From Planctomycetota bacterium (GTDB taxonomy: Bacteria > Planctomycetota > Planctomycetia > Pirellulales > Lacipirellulaceae): a stretch of DNA of 32,974 nucleotides. Position numbers and translations under genes: made by a program. The notes under the pieces were generated by a model. That model was not told the origin of the DNA, did not search any database, and saw only the letters and a program-made list of their open reading frames with translations. Positions 1-7,492 of the stretch are shown here, piece after piece; positions within the stretch are counted from its first letter, which is position 1; each line of letters begins with the position of its first letter. Where the stretch lies: positions 1 to 32,974 of the forward strand of contig JAADGV010000089.1 of NCBI GenBank assembly GCA_013152205.1, in the 5' to 3' direction.

Positions 1-15
1 CGTCGCCATTTGCCT

Positions 16-137
16 CAGGACGATTGCAAAGTCACTGTGGGAGGCGTCTCCTGACGCCGAACGTGTCAAATACGGTGACTTTCGGCGTCGGGAGACGCCT
101 CCCACAATCATAGATCGCCGACTTTGCAATCGTCCTG
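16..137. repeat. Nested palindromic element upstream of aat
   Basis: Two inverted repeats are nested. The outer arms, 16-33 and 120-137, are perfect 18-bp complements. The inner arms, 37-60 and 82-105, are 24-bp complements with one mismatch that would form a G-U pair, around a 21-base loop. The inner arm carries the core GGAGGCGTCTC. A short T-run (139-144) follows, so it could terminate an upstream transcript outside the window, or be a REP/MITE-like repeat. The structure is seen directly; the function is not known. Confidence 0.8.
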
Positions 138-175
138 CCTTTTTCGTTTCACACTTTACAGAAGACGCTTTTCCG

Positions 176-838
176 ATGCCCTCGCAGTTCTTCCCACCGC
201 ACGATCAGTGGCCGTCTGACGGCCTCATCGCCATCGGGGGCAACCTATCGCCAGAACTGCTTCTCGACGCCTATCGCCACGGCATCTTCCCATGGCCGTC
301 TGACGAGGAAGGCCCTTTGCCCTGGTGCTCGCCCGATCCACGGGCTTTATTGCCGCTCGACGGTTTTCGTATTTCTCGCCGATTGCAGCGGACACTTCGC
401 TCGGGAAAGTTCACCACCACCTCGGATCAAGCTTTTGAAGCGGTATTGGACGGCTGTGCCAATGGTCCAGGTCGCGAAGGGGGCACCTGGCTCACCGGCG
501 AAATGCAGGCGGCTTATACGACAATGCACCGGCTTGGCCATGCTCATAGTGTGGAGACTTGGCACGATGGCAAACTGGCCGGCGGCGTCTACGGGATTGC
601 CATCGGTGGTCTCTTTGCTGCTGAAAGTATGTTCTACCGTGTCCGCGACGCCTCGAAAGTGGCGCTCGCCCATCTGGTCGAGCACCTCAATCAGCGAGGT
701 TACGCTTTGCTAGACGTCCAGCAATGGACTCCGCACACCGGTCGGCTCGGAGCCATCGAACTCCCGCGCGCGGAATTCTTATCGAGGCTGGCGGCGGCAG
801 TCGAGATGCCGGTCACGTTTGGCGCAATTTCAGAGTAG
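176..838 (+). CDS. aat: Leucyl/phenylalanyl-tRNA--protein transferase
   Basis: This 220-residue protein transfers Leu or Phe from aminoacyl-tRNA to the N-terminus of proteins with basic N-terminal residues, creating N-end-rule degradation signals read by ClpS/ClpAP. It acts in the cytoplasm. The family signature is clear: GIFPWPSDEEGPLPWCSPDPRA near residues 36-57, TWLTGEMQAAYTTMHRLGHA near 103-122, then HSVETW, a GG(V/L)YG-type motif and ESMFYRVRDASKVAL near 150-164. The C-terminal LLDVQQWTPHTGRLGA holds the conserved D-x-Q pair. Its length is normal for the family. The ATG at 176 has only a weak ribosome-binding site. The gene is monocistronic here, between two repeat elements, with no ClpS or ClpA gene beside it in the window. 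Confidence 0.96.
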   Translation: MPSQFFPPHDQWPSDGLIAIGGNLSPELLLDAYRHGIFPWPSDEEGPLPWCSPDPRALLPLDGFRISRRLQRTLRSGKFTTTSDQAFEAVLDGCANGPGREGGTWLTGEMQAAYTTMHRLGHAHSVETWHDGKLAGGVYGIAIGGLFAAESMFYRVRDASKVALAHLVEHLNQRGYALLDVQQWTPHTGRLGAIELPRAEFLSRLAAAVEMPVTFGAISE

Positions 839-870
839 TCGTTCATGGGGTGACGGACAGCAGAAAAGTT

Positions 871-1020
871 TCACGCAAAGGCGCGAAGGCGCAAAGGAAT
901 TTTGACAGGATTTACAGGATGGGGCAGGATGGGGCAGGATGTTTTTTCCGGAATGTTTTGCTTAGAAAAATTTTTGCTCAATCCCGCCTATCTTGTAAAT
1001 CCTGTCAAAATTCCTTCCTT
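871..1020. repeat. Inverted-repeat element, TTTGACAGGATTTACAGGAT family
   Basis: The left arm (894-920) and right arm (991-1016) share 23 complementary bases in a row, with the core TTTTGACAGGATTTACA. The arms are flanked by degenerate runs of 'aggcgcgaaggcgcaaagg' type on the left and 'agcgcctttgc' on the right. Two direct copies of 'atggggcagg' lie at about 918-937. A diverged single arm of the same family is at 25312-25341. This looks like a small non-coding repeat rather than a gene. Confidence 0.75.
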
Positions 1021-1055
1021 AGCGCCTTTGCATGGGATAGTTGTCGAAACCGAGT

Positions 1056-1967
1056 TCAGACGATCAACGGCCTCAGGACTCGGTAGCTAATTTCCAGCGA
1101 CTTTCGGCGGCGTTCGACCGAACCTTCAAAAGCTTCGTCTTCGACCTCGACGCATACAGGCCCATCAAAACCGGCGTCCGTCAGCGCACCGATCCACTGT
1201 CCCCAATCGATGTCGCCAAGTCCAGGAATCTTTGCCGTACTGCGGTCCATTGGCAATGCCAGCGAGCCGACCTCGTTTAGCCGATGCAAATCCGTCCGCA
1301 TATCCTTGGCGTGGGCGTGGAAAATTTTTGGGCCAAATTCGCGAATCGGAGCAATCGGGTCCATCAGTTGCATTTGCAGGTGAGACGGGTCGTAATTCAA
1401 CCCAAAATTGGGCGAAGGGATTGCCTCGAACATGCGCCGCCAGATCGCTGGCGAATGGGCCATATTCAAACCGAATGGCCAAGTATCCTTAAACAGCATG
1501 GGGCAGTTTTCGATGCCGATTTTTATCTCTCGACTTTCAGCATGCTTGATAATGTCAGGCCAAACTTGCTCGAACTTTGCAAAATTCTCTTCCAGCGACA
1601 ACGTATGATTGGCACCGATAAAGGAGTTTACATTTGAAAGCCCCAGCAAAGCCGCCGCATCGATTACCTTGCGTAAATGCGAGCAGGCTACGCTCGCTTG
1701 CTCTTCATCTGCTGAAAGTGGGATCGAATAATAGCCCAAGGCGGAGATGCTTACGCCATACTTCTCGCACAGGGCGAGCACCTCGTTGGCTTGTGTTTGC
1801 GAAAATTCGGCGCAATCGATATGCGTCACGCCGCCATACTTGCGGTCTGGCCCGCCGGGCGGCCAACACATGACCTCGACACAGTCGTAGCCAATGTCGG
1901 CAGCGTGCTGTAAGACTTGCTCGAAGGACAAATCGCCAAAAATGGCGGTAACAAAACCTAATTGCAT
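1056..1967 (-). CDS. Sugar phosphate isomerase/epimerase family protein (xylose-isomerase-like TIM barrel)
   Basis: The 303-residue protein has the AP-endonuclease-2/xylose-isomerase-like TIM-barrel fold, used by bacterial sugar isomerases and epimerases, inosose dehydratases and related enzymes that need a divalent metal. The N-terminus MQLGFVTAIFGDLSFEQVL is typical of strand 1 and helix 1. Probable metal ligands and catalytic acids are E153 (GIENCPM), D193 and H196 (NYDPSHLQ), H217/H219 (FHAHAKD) and E274 (VEVEDE). The PGLGDIDW stretch near 248-255 is common in planctomycete members. The substrate cannot be read from sequence. It is the last gene before the repeat at 871-1020 and lies 63 bases beyond the stop of the trans-sulfuration gene at 2031-3176, so co-transcription is possible. 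Confidence 0.9.
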   Translation of the reverse strand: MQLGFVTAIFGDLSFEQVLQHAADIGYDCVEVMCWPPGGPDRKYGGVTHIDCAEFSQTQANEVLALCEKYGVSISALGYYSIPLSADEEQASVACSHLRKVIDAAALLGLSNVNSFIGANHTLSLEENFAKFEQVWPDIIKHAESREIKIGIENCPMLFKDTWPFGLNMAHSPAIWRRMFEAIPSPNFGLNYDPSHLQMQLMDPIAPIREFGPKIFHAHAKDMRTDLHRLNEVGSLALPMDRSTAKIPGLGDIDWGQWIGALTDAGFDGPVCVEVEDEAFEGSVERRRKSLEISYRVLRPLIV

Positions 1968-2030
1968 GATGATCGCTCTTTGTTTTGAAAGTTTGTTTTT
2001 CTACCTAGAAACCGTTACACAAGCCGGCAA

Positions 2031-3176
2031 TTACCGTGCAGCAAAGGCACGTTCTAAATCCGCTTGCAAATCTTCGTAGGCTTCTAGCCCCACCGAGAGG
2101 CGGATCATGCCATCGGTTATCCCGTGCTTGGCACGGTCTTCGGCCGCGTAGCTGGCGTGCGACATCGACGCCGGTTGCTCGATCAACGATTCCACGGCCC
2201 CCAGGCTGACGGCAAGCTGAAATAGCTCGGTTGATTCTACAAAACGTTGGGCCATTGCGTAATCGCCCTTGAGTTCAAACGTCAGCATGGCTCCGAACGC
2301 GCCATCCATTTGACGGCTGGCGACGTCGTGCCCCGGATGGTCAGCCAAGCCGGGATAGAGTACCCGTTCGACTTGGTCATTCTCGGCAAGCCACTCCGCC
2401 AGTCGCTGGGCCGTCTGGCATTGCTCGCGTACTCGCAATTCAAGCGTTTTGATACCGCGCGAACATAAAAACGCATCCAACGCGCCCATGATCGCCCCGG
2501 TTGCGTTCTGGACAAAGTAGAGTTCGTCGTAAAGCGATTGCTCGCGTACGACCAGCGCCCCGCCCATTAAGTCGCTATGTCCGCCAAGATATTTTGTGGC
2601 TGAGTGCATCACGATATCGGCCCCTAGTTCTAGAGGCCGGGTCAGCGCGGGCGTGGCGAATGTGCTATCGACGCCCAACAATGCACCGTGTCGATGGGCG
2701 ATCTCTGCACAGGCAGCAATATCGGTGATCGTCATCCGGGGGTTGCCGGGGCTTTCGATCCACACCAACTTGGTGGCCGGCGTGATGGCCGCTTCTAGCT
2801 TGGCAAGGTCGGTCGAATCGGCCAACGTGACGTTGATCCCGGCTCGATTGGTCACTTGGTGCAGTAGCCGATAGGTCCCGCCGTAGATATCGCTCCCTGC
2901 GACGACGTGATCGCCAGAACTTAGCATGGCAACCGCACAATGAGTTGCGGCCATTCCACTAGCAAAGCAAAGTGCCGCGCAGCCGCCTTCGAGCGACGCC
3001 AGGGTTGTCTCTAAGGCTTTTCGAGTCGGATTTCCGCTCCTGGAATAGTCGAACTCGCCCCACTCGCCAGCCCCGGGTTGGACAAACGTCGACGCGAGAT
3101 GAATCGGCGGAACGACGGCACCTGTCTCGGGGCAGCGTTGGTTGCCTACGTGAATAGCACGGGTACGGAATTGCAT
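2031..3176 (-). CDS. Trans-sulfuration PLP enzyme (cystathionine gamma-synthase/lyase type)
   Basis: This 381-residue PLP enzyme of the Cys/Met metabolism family catalyses beta/gamma eliminations or replacements linking cysteine, cystathionine and homocysteine. The PLP Schiff-base lysine is K195 in HSATKYLGGHSD. D170 in GVDSTFATP should contact the pyridine nitrogen, and Y98 in GSDIYGGTYRL stacks on PLP. FASGMAATH (71-79) is the family's phosphate-binding loop. The C-terminal SLGAVESLIEQPASMSH motif contributes to substrate carboxylate binding. It is full length. Family alone cannot separate cystathionine gamma-synthase, gamma-lyase and O-acylhomoserine sulfhydrylase. A paralogue lies upstream at 3556-4797 in the same orientation, separated by a repeat-rich 379-base gap, so separate transcription is likely. 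Confidence 0.93.
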   Translation of the reverse strand: MQFRTRAIHVGNQRCPETGAVVPPIHLASTFVQPGAGEWGEFDYSRSGNPTRKALETTLASLEGGCAALCFASGMAATHCAVAMLSSGDHVVAGSDIYGGTYRLLHQVTNRAGINVTLADSTDLAKLEAAITPATKLVWIESPGNPRMTITDIAACAEIAHRHGALLGVDSTFATPALTRPLELGADIVMHSATKYLGGHSDLMGGALVVREQSLYDELYFVQNATGAIMGALDAFLCSRGIKTLELRVREQCQTAQRLAEWLAENDQVERVLYPGLADHPGHDVASRQMDGAFGAMLTFELKGDYAMAQRFVESTELFQLAVSLGAVESLIEQPASMSHASYAAEDRAKHGITDGMIRLSVGLEAYEDLQADLERAFAAR

Positions 3177-3260
3177 GACAGCCTGTTGCTTGTCGAGTGT
3201 TGGAAAGTGATCGTTTTATTGAAGGATGCGCGGCGCACGAACTCCGTCGCTAGCATTTCT

Positions 3261-3494
3261 CCTAGTACTACTGCACAAGGTTGAACCACAACGACACAAC
3301 GAACACGACGAAAGAAGGACGAATTTTGGGTATTACCCACGATCCAAAATCTACCAAAACGCTGTAGCTGTTGTTTCTTGTGAAAACCTCTCTCATTTGA
3401 ATTGATTGACGAACCATTTCAATTGTTACACGCTCGATTCACGTCGTGTCCGTTGTGTCGTTGTGGTTAACTTGACCCTGCGCTGTAGTATTAG
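3261..3494. repeat. MITE-like element with long terminal inverted repeats (AACCACAACGACACAACGAA family)
   Basis: This fills most of the 379-base gap 3177-3555. Arms 3284-3310 and 3442-3468 are 27-bp complements with one mismatch. Similarity extends outward as 'ctagtactactgc' against the complement of 'gctgtagtattag', giving imperfect terminal repeats of about 45 bases. The interior, about 130 bases, has no credible gene. Related arms occur at 29963-29990 and 30053-30083, and one at 14741-14772. The element shape and its multiple copies are seen directly; mobility is inferred. Confidence 0.75.
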
Positions 3495-3555
3495 CTAACC
3501 CCAGGATTCCGCTGGGCGCCTCGGTTCATTGGCAGCGCAGGATCATCGGTGTCAA

Positions 3556-4797
3556 CTACTTCAACGCCTGTTTGAGATCTTCGACGAGATCGTCGGGATT
3601 CTCAATCCCACAGGCAAGCCGAATCATATTATCTGGGATGCCATATTGCTTACGTTCCTCAGGAGTACACTGGTAATAGCTCATCACCAACGGCTGCTCG
3701 ATCAGCGATTCGGCTCCACCCAAACTCGGTGCAATACGCGGAATCTTTACCGCATCAACGATGTCGGCCGTCTCTCGCCAATCGGCATCCTTCACCAAAA
3801 ACGTCACCAAGCCGCCGTAGCCACGCATGGTTTGCTTAGCGATTTCATGGTACGGATGCGAGGCCAACCCTGGGTAGTACACTCGCTCGACACGCGGATG
3901 ATTCTCCAGAAATTCTGCCACACGTTGGCCGTTCTCGTTGTGTCGCTGCATCCGCAACGCGAAGGTTTTAAGACCTCGCGTCAGTAGATAGACGTTCTGC
4001 GGCCCGTTCACCGCTCCCATGATGCCACGAAGATTGCGAACTGGCTCTAAGCTTTCTTTCGTACCAATCACAACGCCGGCCAAAAGATCGTTATGCCCGC
4101 CCAGATACTTGGTTGCTGAGTGCAGCACGTAGTCGATCCCTGCAGAGATCGGCTGCAAATTGTATGGCGTTGCCAGCGTGGCATCGATGAGCGTTTCAAC
4201 ACCGTTTTCCTTGCCGATCTTGGCAAAGCGTTCCAGATCGACGCAACTTAGCTGCGGATTGGTTGGCGATTCGCTTACCAGCAACTTTGTCTGCGGAGTA
4301 ATCGCCGAAGCCATGGCCTCGTAGTCGCAAGCCGGCACCTGTCGGGTCACCACGCCGAAGCGAGCCATGTGCTTGGTGCAAAACTCTCGGCTTCGGTGGT
4401 AACATTCGTCGAAGAAGATCACTTCGTCGCCAGAGCTTAGCTTGGTCATCAACAACCCAACCATCGCCGCCATGCCGCTGGAGTAGAGAATGGCATCTTC
4501 GCCCCCTTCCAAGGCGGCCAGTTTGCGCTCGACGACTCGCTCGCCCGGATTGCCGTAGCGACCGTACTCTTCGCGAGCTTGATCTTGCTCGATGTAATCG
4601 ATCACCGATTGCGTATCGGTAAAGGTATAGGTCGAGGCACAAAAGATCGGGTCGGTAATCGAATCGCCCAACTTCTGCCGACTTTCGCCCGCGTGTACCG
4701 CTAGCGTAGAGAAGCTAGCGGGGCTATCGCTAGAAGTTGGTTGGTTCGGCTTGGCCGGAACACTAGGAGATGGCTTCGTCATTTCAACGTGACTCAT
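3556..4797 (-). CDS. Trans-sulfuration PLP enzyme, paralogue (cystathionine gamma-synthase/lyase type)
   Basis: This is a 413-residue member of the same PLP family as the gene at 2031-3176. I chose the ATG at 4797 because the longer frame, opening at 4896, starts inside the intrinsic terminator hairpin at 4884-4915 and encodes a leader unlike the family. Counted from this start, the PLP lysine is K230 (HSATKYLGGHND), the pyridine-nitrogen Asp is D205 (LIDATLATPYN), the stacking Tyr is Y133 (ECYHRSREF) and the phosphate loop is YSSGMAAM (105-112). The first ~25 residues are Pro/Ser-rich and unlike the paralogue. The exact reaction is undetermined. The structured leader suggests control by premature termination, plausibly in response to a sulfur-amino-acid signal (inference). 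Confidence 0.92.
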   Translation of the reverse strand: MSHVEMTKPSPSVPAKPNQPTSSDSPASFSTLAVHAGESRQKLGDSITDPIFCASTYTFTDTQSVIDYIEQDQAREEYGRYGNPGERVVERKLAALEGGEDAILYSSGMAAMVGLLMTKLSSGDEVIFFDECYHRSREFCTKHMARFGVVTRQVPACDYEAMASAITPQTKLLVSESPTNPQLSCVDLERFAKIGKENGVETLIDATLATPYNLQPISAGIDYVLHSATKYLGGHNDLLAGVVIGTKESLEPVRNLRGIMGAVNGPQNVYLLTRGLKTFALRMQRHNENGQRVAEFLENHPRVERVYYPGLASHPYHEIAKQTMRGYGGLVTFLVKDADWRETADIVDAVKIPRIAPSLGGAESLIEQPLVMSYYQCTPEERKQYGIPDNMIRLACGIENPDDLVEDLKQALK

Positions 4798-4883
4798 AAT
4801 GAATGACTTCAATGGGGCTAGGAAATAACTGCGGCAACTCAACAAGTCGCCAGCAGCTTGCCACGCAGTCTCATTCGTACACG

Positions 4884-4915
4884 AAAAAAACCGCACTCAC
4901 TCTCGGTAAATGCGG
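4884..4915 (-). terminator. Intrinsic terminator in the leader of the 3556-4797 gene
   Basis: On the minus strand CCGCA (4915-4911) and TGCGG (4895-4891) form a stem, followed at once by seven T residues (4890-4884). It lies 86 bases before the chosen ATG at 4797, so it sits between any upstream promoter and the gene. That is the position of an attenuator rather than an end-of-operon terminator. The stem is short, and pairing within the 15-base loop is unclear. Confidence 0.6.
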
Positions 4916-5025
4916 CTTATGAAGCTCTTTAGGTTGTTGTCGCCCCTCATCCTTTATGGCCTGAGTAACGACGTTTTGGCTCTTTAGCAGTTTCGGCTGC
5001 AAGCGGCCACAAATCCCGAGTTGCC
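4916..5025 (-). promoter_or_regulatory. Candidate structured 5' leader (riboswitch or attenuator) of the trans-sulfuration gene
   Basis: Reading the minus strand towards the gene, I see a GCAG/CTGC hairpin (5000-4997 with 4990-4987) closed by GGC/GCC. Next is a two-part stem with outer GTCG/CGAC (4972-4969 with 4942-4939) and inner CTCA/TGAG (4965-4962 with 4949-4946). The terminator at 4915-4884 follows. The 9-mer CTAAAGAGC occurs twice, at 4987-4979 and 4932-4924. GGCAACTC at 5025-5018 could also pair with GAGTTGCC at 4840-4833 beyond the terminator. I do not recognise the consensus of SAM-I, SAM-II, SAM-IV, SAH, T-box or cobalamin classes. Confidence 0.4.
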
Positions 5026-5289
5026 CTTCAGTCTACGCGTCGACCCGTAATGTTGCAAGCATGTTTTGCGAAACCTCACATTTCTAGCCATTTTCGTATC
5101 TGCCTGAAATTGGGGGATTCAGGTAAACGGCAAAGCTGCCGCTTCGGTTGCAGCCACAGGCGGAAGCTTCGGTTTTTTCAGGCTCAACCGAAGATTCCGC
5201 TCGCGGCTAGCATGGCTTTTCGGTTTTACTGGCCGATTGGGTTGCCAGCATTCTAAGCGTGGTGTTCCTTTCGCCCCTGGCAATCCGCC

Positions 5290-5317
5290 TTGACACATTT
5301 TGCCAAATCCACACAAT
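5290..5317 (+). promoter_or_regulatory. Possible sigma-70-type promoter for the Mur ligase operon
   Basis: A perfect TTGACA (5290-5295) is followed after 16 bases by CACAAT (5312-5317), which matches four of six bases of TATAAT. It faces the Mur ligase gene whose ATG is at 5479, implying a leader of about 155 bases. The rest of the region 5050-5465 holds no recognisable gene; it carries several CTTCGGTT/CCGAAG near-repeats between 5130 and 5235. Confidence 0.25.
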
Positions 5318-5465
5318 CGCCGACGCCTGGGGTAAGGAATTCGTCCAGAGAATCCCTCACGACACCCGGGGCACTTCGCAAGCGAAAACGGATTTTCGCA
5401 CCGCGATCCAACAGAGGTCGACAGCGCCGCCTCCCGCAATTGGTTGGCGATTGTCGCACCCAGGC

Positions 5466-5472
5466 AAGGAGG
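5466..5472 (+). promoter_or_regulatory. Ribosome-binding site deciding the Mur ligase start
   Basis: AAGGAGG lies six bases before ATG 5479. It is the strongest Shine-Dalgarno match in the window and overrules the in-frame TTG at 5290. Confidence 0.8.
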
Positions 5473-5478
5473 CCTGGT

Positions 5479-6936
5479 ATGTTGAATTCAAACGAACTAT
5501 CTATCGGCGTCTCGCTCGATGAGCTATTCGCTGAGGCCACCCGAACCGGCGCTGGCCGTGTGATGGCCACCTCGTGCTGCACCGATTGGCGACAGCTTGA
5601 GCCGGGCGATGTCTACGTCGCGTTGCCCGATTCGGGCGATGGTGTCGAAGATGGACACGAACATGCCCGGCGGGCAGCATCGCACGGCGCTATCGCTATC
5701 GTGTGCGAACAGCCGGTGCCTGTGTTTGATGTACCAACCTATTTGGTATCAGACAGTCGAGTAGCACTTGGCGAACTTTCGCAAGCCTTGGTTGGCGATC
5801 CCTCCAATACGATTCCTGTGATTGCCGTTACCGGGAGTCATGGCAAGTCGACGACCCTTGCATTGCTAGAATCAATTTTTTCGGAAGCCGGCAAGCATTG
5901 TGGCGTGATGAGTAGCCTAGGTTGCTACGACGGCATGAGTCACAGTAGCGGCATCGGCAACTCGCCATCGGCACCATCGATTGCTGCACGGCTGGCGAGC
6001 ATGGAAGCAGCCGGGTGTACGCACGCTTTGATCGAAGTTTCGAGTCGGGCCATCAGTCAGGCTCGATTGGCTGGGGTAAACCTTGACTCGATTTGTGTGA
6101 CCAACGTGACCGGTGCTCACCTCGATCTGCATAATTCGGTGCAGGCCTATCGCGATGTTCAACGGCGAGTATTGGATTATCTTTCGCCCGGCGGCGTGGT
6201 CACACTGAATGCGGACGACCCCGAAAGCATGAAGTGGCTTGATGGGATTCATGGCCCTGTGCTGACGTGTGGCCTAGGCGCTCAAGCTGAGATTACCGCT
6301 CAGGTAGTGCAGCAATTTTCTAACGAACAAATTTTTGTCTTAACCGCTGGCAGTGATTCGGTAGCCATGCGTAGCTCGATTGTTGGCGAGCATCATGTGG
6401 CAAACTGTCTAGCCGCGGCAACCATGGCACTAGCACATGGCATCGACCTGCAAACGATTGCTACGGGAATCGAAGCCGTTGACCGATTGCCCGGCCGGAT
6501 GGAACGAATTGATTGTGGGCAGGGTTTTCCTGTTTACCTGGATGCGGCGGATACCCCCGACGCGTTGCGGGCCAGCTTGCGAGCTGCTCGTCAACTTGCG
6601 GAAGGCCGAGTGATTTGTGTGCTGGGTGACGCCCCGCGTCATTCTGCTGCTACTGATTACACACTTAAACATATTGTATGCCGCATGGCCGACTTAGCGA
6701 TCGTTTCGCGACCGCTTGCAGATGAAGACTTTGAACGAACGGGGCATGTCGAGGTTGTTGCCGAACGAGGCGAAGCAATTGCTTGTGCGGTTGCGATGGC
6801 AGAGCCTGGGGATGTCGTAGTGATTGCCGGAAGCCAGTCTCAGCCGATGCCAACCTTTGGCGGCTCGGACGACGCGGGGCTTACTCGGCAGTTGCTTTAT
6901 GCCCGAAACGAAACAGCAATTCGCTTGGCCGCTTAA
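5479..6936 (+). CDS. Mur ligase family protein, MurE-like, with altered catalytic residues
   Basis: The 485-residue protein follows MurE domain order: an N-terminal substrate domain (about 1-105), an ATPase domain with P-loop GSHGKSTT (119-126), and a C-terminal ligase domain. MurE-like landmarks are EVSS (186-189), HLDLH (214-218), NADDPES (244-250), LPGRMERI (337-344) and DTPDALRASL (358-367). Several MurE catalytic positions differ. Arg replaces His after EVSS. Q228 stands where MurE has its carbamylated lysine (Y-x-x-x-K-x-x-L). DAADTPDAL replaces the usual DYAHTPDAL. The DNPR diaminopimelate motif is absent; SRPLADE occupies that place. It could be a specialised or inactive Mur ligase; the cell's true murE should be elsewhere. 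It is followed after 19 bases by the MurF-C-like gene and then by murG, so a peptidoglycan role is likely by context. Confidence 0.85.
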   Translation: MLNSNELSIGVSLDELFAEATRTGAGRVMATSCCTDWRQLEPGDVYVALPDSGDGVEDGHEHARRAASHGAIAIVCEQPVPVFDVPTYLVSDSRVALGELSQALVGDPSNTIPVIAVTGSHGKSTTLALLESIFSEAGKHCGVMSSLGCYDGMSHSSGIGNSPSAPSIAARLASMEAAGCTHALIEVSSRAISQARLAGVNLDSICVTNVTGAHLDLHNSVQAYRDVQRRVLDYLSPGGVVTLNADDPESMKWLDGIHGPVLTCGLGAQAEITAQVVQQFSNEQIFVLTAGSDSVAMRSSIVGEHHVANCLAAATMALAHGIDLQTIATGIEAVDRLPGRMERIDCGQGFPVYLDAADTPDALRASLRAARQLAEGRVICVLGDAPRHSAATDYTLKHIVCRMADLAIVSRPLADEDFERTGHVEVVAERGEAIACAVAMAEPGDVVVIAGSQSQPMPTFGGSDDAGLTRQLLYARNETAIRLAA

Positions 6937-6955
6937 GACTAGATACGGAACAGAT

Positions 6956-7492
6956 ATGGACTGGATTGATACCTTGATGCTTGAATCGAAACGTGGCAAC
7001 TCGGCCGCGCAGAATCGATTGCCGGCGACGGATACAGAAGTTGAAACAACCCATGCACTGTCTGCTCGGCTAATCGCCGTGCAGGGGATTTCGCTGATCC
7101 ACGTGAATGGGACGACGCGAGAGGAGATCGCCTCGGCTCTGGAGCTACTGCGAGGGTTTAGAGCCACTGGGCGGCGCGTCGCTTTGTGCGACACCGCAAA
7201 CATGGTTGCTGGACGTCAGCTAGGGCGTGAGCTTGTCGAAAGCGGTACCGCTGGCACAGTCATTAGTTGCGGCGTCCATGGGCGAGATTTAGCTATCGGT
7301 GCCCGCGATGCGGGGCTCGATTTGTCGAGCGTGGTGGTTTGTCGAGATTCGATTGCCGCTTGCGAAGTGCTCAGTTGCCGTCTGGCACCGGGCGACACCG
7401 TTTTGGTGTGGGGCGTCGGACGACAGATGTGCGATCAATTGGTGGCTGGGATTGAGAAACGCTTTGCCTCATCCACGGTGACAGCCGCTTAA
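6956..7492 (+). CDS. Free-standing Mur ligase C-terminal (MurF-type) domain protein
   Basis: This is a 178-residue protein; ATG 6956 follows the previous stop by 19 bases with a weak GGAA site, implying one operon. I recognise it from the pattern of the MurF C-terminal Rossmann-like domain. GISLIHVNGTTREEIASALE (44-63) matches MurF's 'gl.lIdDsYNANPdSm.aAl' region. GRRVALCDTANMVAGRQLG (72-90) matches 'grkIavLGdMlELG..s..lH'. SCGVHGRDLAIGARDAGL (104-121) and LAPGDTVLVWGVGRQ (143-157) match '.vG.....ia.ga...g' and 'l.pGDvvLvKGSr'. No P-loop or central ATPase domain is present. The catalytic DxYNANP residues are replaced by HVNGTTR. It may be a structural or regulatory partner of the MurE-like protein. 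The homology is inferred by eye. Confidence 0.6.
   Translation: MDWIDTLMLESKRGNSAAQNRLPATDTEVETTHALSARLIAVQGISLIHVNGTTREEIASALELLRGFRATGRRVALCDTANMVAGRQLGRELVESGTAGTVISCGVHGRDLAIGARDAGLDLSSVVVCRDSIAACEVLSCRLAPGDTVLVWGVGRQMCDQLVAGIEKRFASSTVTAA

Noticed and set aside
4884..5025. Known SAM or cobalamin riboswitch class
   Set aside because: Core conserved blocks of the classes I can recall are not visible, so only a generic attenuator or riboswitch candidate is reported.
6956..7492. Rossmann-type dehydrogenase or hydrolase annotation for the 178-residue protein
   Set aside because: There is no Gly-rich dinucleotide loop. The order of motifs matches the MurF C-terminal domain better.
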